13,618 nt of DNA from JAWLCA01 sp050485905 (GTDB lineage: Bacteria; Pseudomonadota; Alphaproteobacteria; Rhodobacterales; Rhodobacteraceae): assembly GCA_050485905.1 (NCBI GenBank), contig JBJHCH010000105.1:1-13618 (forward strand). The letters run 5' to 3'. The position numbers and the translations under genes were made by a program. Numbering within the stretch: the stretch's first letter is position 1; every line of letters starts with the position of its first letter. This document shows, piece by piece, positions 1-5,935 of the stretch. The notes beneath the pieces were generated by a model that worked only from the letters and a program-made list of their open reading frames with translations, was not told the origin of the DNA and did not search any database.

Positions 1-127
1 GCAGACTGAAGGACTGGCGCCGCATCGCCACACGCTATGACAGGTGCGCTACGACCTTCCTCTCCGCCGTCGCCCTCGCCGCAACCGTCATCTTCTGGCT
101 TTGAAAATCAATGAGTCTGGAGCCTAG
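1..127 (+). mobile_element. Right end of an IS5-family insertion sequence (partial)
   Basis: The window starts inside an IS5-family element. The last 34 transposase codons are present and are followed, after the stop at 102-104, by about 20 bases of non-coding terminal sequence ending near a CTAG at 124-127. Several IS5 groups insert at YTAR or TNA targets, so the boundary probably lies between about 120 and 127. The other terminal repeat is outside the window, so the inverted repeat and target duplication cannot be confirmed. The edge lies only a few bases from the stop codon of the endonuclease gene. Confidence 0.7.
3..104 (+). CDS. IS5-family transposase, C-terminal fragment
   Basis: An open frame runs in from the window edge and ends at TGA 102-104. 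Its residues, beginning RLKDWRRIATRYDR and ending AATVIFWL, are the highly conserved C-terminus of the second reading frame of IS5-family (IS427/IS1031-like) DDE transposases. The catalytic D, D and E residues lie upstream, outside the window, so activity cannot be judged. The motif and its position at the 3' end of the element make the family call strong, although only 34 codons are visible. The copy could be intact or a remnant. Confidence 0.8.
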   Translation, partial: RLKDWRRIATRYDRCATTFLSAVALAATVIFWL

Positions 128-129
128 TG

Positions 130-1122
130 TCACTCCCGCTTTTTACAGACCGATGCGCTTGACGTATACTCGCTCTCCGGGAAAGCGTCAGGAATAGTGA
201 AACAAAGTAGAAGAGGATTCTGCGCGAATACTGGAAGCGAATTCAAGTTATCGTAACGCTTGAACCGTGCGCCTGCTGCGGTTATGTCGCGAATATCAAT
301 GAAGAAAGTCGCTTCACTTGTTACTTCATTCCTCTTGTAGGCGGAATCTGGGAGATCGCCAAGGTACCCGAAATGAACCGCTTCGCTAAACTTAATCCAA
401 AATCTTGCTGTGGAAACAGGCAACTTCTCGCCTGCCGCGCCTCGGATCCAGAGCTCCTGATCCGGCCATTCTTCTGAGAAATCAATAAACAAGCTGGTCG
501 TTGAAGCAATTCTTGCAACCGGGAGAGACCCTATAATTTCAACTAGACTTCGATCACAAAAGAAAGATCCAAGCGTGGTTAATTTCAAATCAACGCGTGT
601 GGGATTCGAAAAATGGACTTCGCTATGAAAGCTATCGGGTATCAGGGATCGGACTGCAATTGGGAGGTTATGCTCTGGTGGAAGTGAAATTCTGCCAATA
701 TGATCTGCGGAATAAACGTCAATCCGGCTTCTGTTCGCCAGTTGAATGGCGCTTTTTGTGAAGCCGCTACGCGAGACAACAATACCTTTACTAGCCCCCA
801 CATCCTCAAGTTTCTTGCAAAATGCTTCTATGATGGGCCTGTCCACCTTCCTTTTGTGATCCTTGCACTCAACGATGGTGAGTAGTTCGTAGTCGCCCAC
901 TTTTGATCGTATCGCTACGTCAGTCTCACGGAGGCCGTCGCAACCACGTATCCGATCGTTCACTTTCACCGTTGTGCGCTTGTCTCCTTCGGTAAGCGCC
1001 CGATAGAGCTGTGCGACAAGCGACTCGTACCGTTTCCCGTCATTTATCTCGCTACCCACCGGAAGTTCCCAAGAAAGTGCATCGGTTTGACTGACCACAA
1101 ATCCTAGCAGTAAGGTTGTCAC
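130..1122 (-). CDS. Mrr-like PD-(D/E)XK restriction endonuclease, stand-alone
   Basis: This is a predicted DNA endonuclease of the Mrr_cat/restriction-endonuclease-like fold, 330 aa from a GTG start. Residues about 30-145 carry the nuclease core: helix RYESLVAQLY, then D68 in the strand ETDVAI, then E85 and K87 in IVECK (the D...ExK triad), then a helix-strand unit ending GIVVSRSGFTKSA, typical of Mrr relatives. Residues about 165-330 form an unrecognised C-terminal region. No membrane segment is visible and no methyltransferase or specificity gene is next to it. A Mrr-type role cleaving modified foreign DNA is inferred from the family. Its base composition is clearly lower in GC than its neighbours, suggesting horizontal transfer. 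The start is uncertain: a GTG at V9 follows an AGGA, and another GTG lies at V22. The stop is 3-10 bases from the IS edge, so C-terminal truncation is possible. Confidence 0.75.
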   Translation of the reverse strand: MTTLLLGFVVSQTDALSWELPVGSEINDGKRYESLVAQLYRALTEGDKRTTVKVNDRIRGCDGLRETDVAIRSKVGDYELLTIVECKDHKRKVDRPIIEAFCKKLEDVGASKGIVVSRSGFTKSAIQLANRSRIDVYSADHIGRISLPPEHNLPIAVRSLIPDSFHSEVHFSNPTRVDLKLTTLGSFFCDRSLVEIIGSLPVARIASTTSLFIDFSEEWPDQELWIRGAAGEKLPVSTARFWIKFSEAVHFGYLGDLPDSAYKRNEVTSEATFFIDIRDITAAGARFKRYDNLNSLPVFAQNPLLLCFTIPDAFPESEYTSSASVCKKRE

Positions 1123-1213
1123 GGCAATGTCTTCGGGAGCGCAAAACTGACTTCGCTAGTTCGAAACGGCGTGACGAGTAGCGGCCTATCCGCCAGCTTG
1201 TGAATTCGTAACG

Positions 1214-1243
1214 AGCATATCGAGCACAGTCCTGGCCCGTCAA
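1214..1243 (-). promoter_or_regulatory. Predicted sigma70-like promoter of the endonuclease gene
   Basis: On the minus strand, TTGACG (1238-1243) and TATGCT (1214-1219) are separated by 18 bp. Each hexamer differs from consensus at one or two positions. Transcription would start near 1207, leaving a leader of about 85 nt before the GTG at 1122. It is the best promoter match I see in this spacer and it points at the endonuclease gene. Confidence 0.5.
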
Positions 1244-1495
1244 GTTTGCTGGTGCGCTTAGTGTCCCTTGCGCAAACCCGTGGACGCCGCTTGGCAACCT
1301 GAAAGGCGGCACACGCAGCCAGATCCGCACCGACTGACCCGACCTGACCCGACGCCTCGATCTTGCGCCGCCAGCCACCGCCGCCACGAACTTGAGGCGG
1401 GCTGGAGTCCGAGCGCACCGGCATCCGCGCCGGGGTAAATCCGGCGCCTGAATCCGGGTCTCTGGCGGCGGTCGGAAGGGGGCGAAAACGCCGGA

Positions 1496-1525
1496 TTGTA
1501 TCCAAGCGTATACGCTTGGATACAA
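1496..1525. repeat. Perfect 30-bp palindrome, candidate operator
   Basis: The arm TTGTATCCAAGCGTA is followed directly by its exact reverse complement, with the centre between 1510 and 1511. Its outer ends (TTGTATCC and GGATACAA) are the same words that bound the neighbouring palindrome. A dimeric regulator site is the simplest reading. The TTG..CAA outline resembles operators of GntR-family regulators, but that family assignment is a guess. No regulator gene of that kind is in the window. Confidence 0.7.
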
Positions 1526-1540
1526 GACTCGACACTATTT

Positions 1541-1569
1541 TTGTATCCGCTTGGATCCAAGCGTATACA
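1541..1569 (+). promoter_or_regulatory. Possible promoter inside the palindrome, toward the hybrid kinase
   Basis: TTGTAT (1541-1546) and TATACA (1564-1569) are spaced by 17 bp on the plus strand, an acceptable sigma70-like pair that coincides with the palindrome. An alternative pair, TTGGAT (1551-1556) and TACAAT (1576-1581), has a long 19-bp spacer. Because these words are also parts of the palindrome, the match may be a by-product of the repeat. The transcript would have a leader of about 185 nt to the kinase start at 1763. Confidence 0.25.
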
Positions 1570-1580
1570 AGCGGATACAA
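1541..1580. repeat. 40-bp compound palindrome, candidate operator
   Basis: Outer 13-bp arms (TTGTATCCGCTTG and CAAGCGGATACAA) match perfectly around a 14-bp centre. A second, smaller perfect palindrome, GCTTGGATCCAAGC, is nested at 1549-1562. The same short words (TTGTATCC, CAAGCG, GTATAC, GGATACAA) recur in the palindrome at 1496-1525, which lies 15 bp away. The layout suggests two or three binding sites for one dimeric DNA-binding protein. It also overlaps a possible promoter reading toward the kinase. Confidence 0.65.
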
Positions 1581-1592
1581 TATGGCGTCTTT

Positions 1593-1620
1593 CTATTACA
1601 TAATACTGATTATGCGCCTT
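1593..1620 (-). other. dif-like XerC/XerD recombination site (candidate)
   Basis: Read on the minus strand, this 28-bp block has an 11-bp arm ending GCGCATAA (AAGGCGCATAA), a 6-bp centre (TCAGTA) and an 11-bp arm beginning TTATGT (TTATGTAATAG). This is the 11-6-11 architecture of bacterial dif sites, whose classic form has GCGCATAA, a 6-bp spacer, then TTATGTTAAAT. The XerC-side core matches eight of eight bases; the XerD side matches the first six and then diverges. It could be a chromosomal dif, a pdif or IMEX junction, or chance. Confidence 0.35.
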
Positions 1621-1762
1621 ACGGATCGACTCCCTGCCGCAGGGTTTCATTGAATGTTAGGCATATGGCGCGATGCACGGTATGGTTGCAGGAAAGCATC
1701 CTTGGCATACGAGTCCCCTCTTTGAAACAAGCACATACAGGCGAACTGGCGGGTTTCCCTCG

Positions 1763-4700
1763 ATGACGGCTCGCTCGCGCATCCACGCGCCCTCCTTGCG
1801 GCCGGCCGCTGGAACCTTGCTCGCCGCACTCACGCAACCCGCCGCAGAACTTGACGCCCGCGGCCGCGTTCTGGCGATGAACGACGCATGGCGCGCGCTG
1901 CTACCGCCCGCACCCTCTGGCACCGATGCGGACTGGCTGGATGCGCTGCATCACGACGACCGCGCAGCAGCGCATCAGGCGGTTTTGGCCGGCCTAAGCA
2001 GCGGCGCGGCGTTCTCCATCGAGGCTCGGCTGGGCGCGGATCCAAGCCCCGTCTGGCACCTGCTGTCAGTTAGTCCAACGCATGAAGATGCTGGCACAAC
2101 CCATTGGTATATAATCGCTACAGATATAGACAAGTATCATGCATCGGTGGACGCCCTTCGGCAGAGTGAGCACAATCTGCGCCGCATCATCGAGCATGAA
2201 CCGGCCTGCGTGAAGATCGTCTCCCCCGATGGCGTCCTGAAGGAAATGAACCCCGCCGGTCTGCGGATGATTGGTGCCGCGTCGGCATCTGACGTGGTCG
2301 GGCAAAAGGTCACGGAACTGATCCACCCCGATGATCGAGAGGTCTTCCTCGCCGCGCATCACCGCGCGCTGGCGGGCAATCGCTCTGAAGCCGCGTTTCG
2401 CCTGCTTGCGGATGATGACGGCGGGCGCCGGGTCGAATCCCATTCCGCGCCGCTGGCGGATGCCGAGGGCCGCATCGAAGCCGTTGTCAGCGTCACCCGC
2501 GACGTTACCGAACGACAGCGTCAGACCGAATTGCGGACGCTCGGCAGTTCAGTCCTTGATGAAATAAGCGCCGGCAAGTCCCTGCAATCCATACTGGAAC
2601 TGATCGCCAGCTATGTGGATCAGATCAATCCCTCGACCATCGCCTCGATCGTACTGATCGAGGATGGCCGGCTGTCCCACGGCGCGGCCCCCGGCCTGCC
2701 CGACGAGTATAACGCCCTGGTTCACGGCGTGGAAATCGGCGAAGGCGCCGGCACCTGCGGGACGGCAGCAGCGCGCCGGCAACCCGTCATCACCACCGAT
2801 ATCAGCACCGATCCGAACTGGGAGGGGCTGAGCCACATCGCCGCCCGCTTCGGCCTCGCCGCCTGCTGGTCAACCCCGGTTCTGGGGGCCGATGGGCAGG
2901 TCATGGCCACATTCGGCATCTATTCCACCGTCCCGCGCGGCCCGCAGCCGCAGGAACAGGCGCTGATCGACGAAGTCAGCCAATATGTGCGCATCGCGAT
3001 CGAGCGCACCCGCCAGGCCGACCATCTGCGCCGCAGCGAGGCCCACTATCGGTCGATCTACGACATGGTTCCGGTGCTGATCTGGGAAGAAGACTGGGCC
3101 GAGGTCATCCTGATGATCGAGGATCTGGAACGGCGCGGCATCACCGACCTTGCCGCGTATTTCGATGCGCATCCCAACGAATTGACCACTGTAATCAAGG
3201 CGGTCCGCCCGCTGAGCGTCAACCGCACCGGCGCGCGCATGTTCGGCGCCAATACGGGCGAGGAACTGCTCGCCGCATTTGAAGATGTCGTCGTAAGCGC
3301 TGGCGCAAGAAGGATATTCCTGAAGTCGCTGATCGCCTGGGCCGCAGGCGAGCGTGAAATGGAGGCGGAAAGCGTCAACTTCGACCTGCAGGGCGGCGCG
3401 CTGCATCTGCTGGTAAAGGTCACCCTGCCCCAGCGCGGCAGCGACGAAACGCGGCTGGTCCTCAGCGAAATGGACATCACGGCGATGCGGCTGGCCGACG
3501 AGCGGTTCCGCATCATCGCCCAGGCCACAAGCGACGTGGTGCTGGACCGCGAGTTGATCCCGAACAGGCTGTGGTGCAGCGACGGGCTGCTGCAGCGGTT
3601 CGGCCACGATCCGGCGCAACTGAACTCCGGGGCGCTTGCCTATCCGGATCTGATCCACCCCGATGACCGTCAGAATGTGCTGTCCGATCTGGCAGCGCAG
3701 CTTTCTAAACCGGCCGATACATGGTCAGGCAGATACCGGCTGCGCCGGGCTGACGGCAGCTACGCCGACGTGCGAGAGCGCGGCACCATCCTGCGCGACG
3801 ACAACGGCCGCGCATTTCGCATGATCAGCAGCCTGACCGACATCACCGAACAGTTGCGGTTGGAGGAGCAGCTTCGGCAATCCCAGCGGCTGGACGCAAT
3901 CGGGCAACTGACCGGCGGTGTTGCCCATGATTTCAACAACTTGCTGACCGTTATTCTGGGCAACACCGAGATTCTGGCAGAGAGCGTCGAGGACAGGAAC
4001 CTTCGCGCCCTGGCAGAGATGTGCGTCGCGGCCGCGCAGCGCGGGGCGGAACTGACAAGCCGGTTGCTGGCCTTTGCGCGGAAACAGTCGCTCGACCCGC
4101 GCCGTGTGGATGTCGAGCGTCTGGTGCGCGGTCTGGAAGGGCTGCTCAGGCGCGCCCTTGGCGAGCGGGTCGACATACGGTTGTCGGCAGACCACCCGGT
4201 CTGGCCGGCGATGGCCGATGCGCCGCAACTGGAAAGCGCGATCCTGAACCTCTGCCTGAACGCGCGCGATTCGATGCCGCGCGGCGGTCAGTTGACGATT
4301 GAGATGACCAACTTCGAGAATGACGGCGAAACCGGCGAAACGGTGCCCGACTTGCCGCCCGGCGCCTACGTCTGCCTCGCGGTCTCGGACACCGGGCATG
4401 GCATGGATGCCGAGACTTTGGCCCGCGCGGTAGAGCCGTTCTTCACCACCAAGGAGGTCGGCAAGGGCAGCGGCCTTGGCCTCAGCATGGTCTATGGCTT
4501 TGCCAAGCAATCCAGCGGCCATGTCAGCATCAGTTCCGAACCGGGCCAGGGCACGACCGTGCGGCTGTATCTTCCCCGTTCGGCCGAAGCCCCCGAAAGC
4601 AGAGTGACCGATGAGCGCGAGGCCGATGCGCCCGGTGGCGACGAGTCTATCCTGCTGGTCGAGGATGACGACCTTGTCCGCGCCCATGTTCAGGCGCAGC

Positions 4701-5023
4701 TTTCCGCCCTTGGCTACCGGGTCACCAGCGTCGAAAACGGTCTTGGCGCCGTGGCCGCGCTGTCGGGCGAAAGCCGGTTCGATCTGCTGTTCACCGATGT
4801 GGTGATGCCCGGCGGGATGAGCGGGATGGAACTGGCCGAGCGGGTGGCCGCGTTGCGCCCCGACCTGCCGGTCCTGTTCACCTCGGGCTATCCCGAGGAT
4901 GAGATCGGGCCGGAGAATACCGCACGGCTTGGCCCGCAGATCCTGCGCAAACCCTATCGCAGGCAGGATCTGGCAGCCCATATCCGCAGGATGCTCGACC
5001 CCGAGGGCGGCGCGGCAGGGTGA
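1763..5023 (+). CDS. Soluble hybrid sensor histidine kinase, PAS-PAS-GAF-PAS-PAS-HisKA-HATPase-REC
   Basis: This is a 1086-aa cytoplasmic hybrid kinase that should autophosphorylate and pass phosphate to its own receiver domain. Approximate domains: PAS 18-125, PAS 135-252, GAF 258-420 (motif GTCGTAAARRQPV), PAS 425-578, PAS 581-705, HisKA with H722 in AHDFNN, HATPase with N833 and DTGHG (D876) and GSGLGL, and REC about 962-1083 with acidic pocket 967-970, phosphoacceptor D1012 in FTDVVMP, T1040 and K1063. No membrane segment is seen, so input is probably a cytosolic cue or ligand such as a flavin or heme; the signal is unknown. The frame is open from 1673, but codons between 1673 and 1763 lack the strong G/C third-position bias that begins at ATG 1763, so I prefer 1763. 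No partner Hpt or response regulator is adjacent. It converges with the sugar kinase gene, 3 bp apart. Confidence 0.93.
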   Translation: MTARSRIHAPSLRPAAGTLLAALTQPAAELDARGRVLAMNDAWRALLPPAPSGTDADWLDALHHDDRAAAHQAVLAGLSSGAAFSIEARLGADPSPVWHLLSVSPTHEDAGTTHWYIIATDIDKYHASVDALRQSEHNLRRIIEHEPACVKIVSPDGVLKEMNPAGLRMIGAASASDVVGQKVTELIHPDDREVFLAAHHRALAGNRSEAAFRLLADDDGGRRVESHSAPLADAEGRIEAVVSVTRDVTERQRQTELRTLGSSVLDEISAGKSLQSILELIASYVDQINPSTIASIVLIEDGRLSHGAAPGLPDEYNALVHGVEIGEGAGTCGTAAARRQPVITTDISTDPNWEGLSHIAARFGLAACWSTPVLGADGQVMATFGIYSTVPRGPQPQEQALIDEVSQYVRIAIERTRQADHLRRSEAHYRSIYDMVPVLIWEEDWAEVILMIEDLERRGITDLAAYFDAHPNELTTVIKAVRPLSVNRTGARMFGANTGEELLAAFEDVVVSAGARRIFLKSLIAWAAGEREMEAESVNFDLQGGALHLLVKVTLPQRGSDETRLVLSEMDITAMRLADERFRIIAQATSDVVLDRELIPNRLWCSDGLLQRFGHDPAQLNSGALAYPDLIHPDDRQNVLSDLAAQLSKPADTWSGRYRLRRADGSYADVRERGTILRDDNGRAFRMISSLTDITEQLRLEEQLRQSQRLDAIGQLTGGVAHDFNNLLTVILGNTEILAESVEDRNLRALAEMCVAAAQRGAELTSRLLAFARKQSLDPRRVDVERLVRGLEGLLRRALGERVDIRLSADHPVWPAMADAPQLESAILNLCLNARDSMPRGGQLTIEMTNFENDGETGETVPDLPPGAYVCLAVSDTGHGMDAETLARAVEPFFTTKEVGKGSGLGLSMVYGFAKQSSGHVSISSEPGQGTTVRLYLPRSAEAPESRVTDEREADAPGGDESILLVEDDDLVRAHVQAQLSALGYRVTSVENGLGAVAALSGESRFDLLFTDVVMPGGMSGMELAERVAALRPDLPVLFTSGYPEDEIGPENTARLGPQILRKPYRRQDLAAHIRRMLDPEGGAAG

Positions 5024-5026
5024 CCC

Positions 5027-5935
5027 CTACCCCGTTGTCACCGCAACCAGCGCACCGGGCGCCTGCACGACCCGACCGGCCAGCGCCGCGCCCGCGCGCA
5101 AGGCCTCTGCCAGCCCCCTGCCCTGAAGCCGCGCGCCGAGAAAGCCCGCGTTGAAGGAATCGCCTGCGGCTGTCGTATCGCGCGGCGTCACCTTTTCGGG
5201 GCGCATTTCTGCACTGCCGAGGGCGGCGTCCCAGGCTGTCATCATGTCGGCGCCGTTCTTCACCGCCACAGTCGTTGCGCCGGCCTTGCGATAGCGGGCA
5301 ATCGTTGCCTGCGGGTCGGTATCGCCGAAATGCAGCGCCTCTTCGTCAAAGGATGGCAGGGCAATATCGGCCACCCCGGCCGCCTGCGTCACCGCCTGCC
5401 GCATTGTGCCCGCATCGGGCCACAGACGCGGGCGCAGGTTGGGGTCAAAGGCGATGCGACAGCCGTTCGACCGGGCGTCACCCAGCGCCGAAAGCAGCGT
5501 TGCGCGGTGATCTTCCTGCAGGATGGCGAGCGTGATGCCGGAGAACAGGATCAGATCCCGCCCCTGCATCGCGCGGGCCAAAGCCCCGGCGTCGGCCGCC
5601 AGTTGGCGCGCGGCGGAGTCCCCCCGCCAGTAGGAAAAGCTGCGCTCGCCGTCCCGCAGGTGAATCATGTAGAGGCCGACTGTCCGATCCGGCAGGCGGC
5701 GGATCGCGGCGGTGTCGATCCCGGCGTCGGCCATGAAATCGACCATGCTGTCGGACAGCGCATCGGTGCCGACGCAGGTGGCATAGCCCACCTGCCAGTC
5801 GGCGGGCAGCACTTGGCGCAGATACCAGGCGCTGTTGAATGTGTCACCCGCAAACCCCTGCCGGAACCGGCCCGGCCCGTCGGGCGACAGTTCCACCATG
5901 CATTCGCCGATGGACAGAACCCGCCCCCCGGTCAT
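5027..5935 (-). CDS. kdgK: PfkB-family sugar kinase, probable 2-dehydro-3-deoxygluconokinase
   Basis: This is a predicted ATP-dependent kinase for 2-keto-3-deoxygluconate (KDG to KDPG), feeding the lower Entner-Doudoroff route of hexuronate or sugar-acid breakdown. It is 302 aa, the usual size. The N-terminal GECMVELS, the substrate-region GDTFN (30-34), the SYWRGDSAAR stretch (101-110) typical of KDG kinases, DPNLRPRLW (164-172) and the PfkB C-terminal signature DTTAAGDSFNAGFL from 253 are visible, with catalytic base D259. The anion-hole glycine is replaced to give AAGD, a form I associate with KDG kinases. Its ATG overlaps the stop of the upstream PLP-enzyme gene (ATGA, 5932-5935), so the two are translationally coupled. 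No other uronate genes are in the window, so KDG is inferred from sequence alone; another ketose or sugar-acid substrate is possible. Confidence 0.85.
   Translation of the reverse strand: MTGGRVLSIGECMVELSPDGPGRFRQGFAGDTFNSAWYLRQVLPADWQVGYATCVGTDALSDSMVDFMADAGIDTAAIRRLPDRTVGLYMIHLRDGERSFSYWRGDSAARQLAADAGALARAMQGRDLILFSGITLAILQEDHRATLLSALGDARSNGCRIAFDPNLRPRLWPDAGTMRQAVTQAAGVADIALPSFDEEALHFGDTDPQATIARYRKAGATTVAVKNGADMMTAWDAALGSAEMRPEKVTPRDTTAAGDSFNAGFLGARLQGRGLAEALRAGAALAGRVVQAPGALVAVTTG

Larger units (their letters stand above)
1123..1762. other. Gene-free spacer between endonuclease and hybrid kinase
   Basis: I see no supported gene here. Several frames stay open, especially across 1260-1650 on the minus strand, but their translations are low-complexity, rich in Arg, Pro and Ser, and resemble no family I recognise. 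Contents in order: a minus-strand promoter (1214-1243); a GC-rich stretch with a 10-bp tandem duplication of CTGACCCGAC-like units at about 1334-1353; a small hairpin (GGCG, four A, CGCC) at 1481-1492; two long palindromes (1496-1525, 1541-1580); a dif-like site (1593-1620); and an interrupted CCCTGC/GCAGGG palindrome at 1632-1644. The kinase leader fills the rest. Confidence 0.6.

Noticed and set aside
1632..1644. CCCTGC/GCAGGG inverted repeat as a terminator
   Set aside because: The arms are separated by a single base, so no stable hairpin loop can form, and no T tract follows.
1258..1650. Overlapping minus-strand open frames spanning the palindromes
   Set aside because: They share peptides such as YAWIQ only because the palindromic words repeat. 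No domain, ribosome binding site or codon bias supports them.
1656..1662. GTTAGGC, resembling an integron attC core (GTTRRRY)
   Set aside because: No matching RYYYAAC partner with attC-like complementary arms is found upstream, and no integrase or cassette gene is present. A 7-base match is expected by chance.
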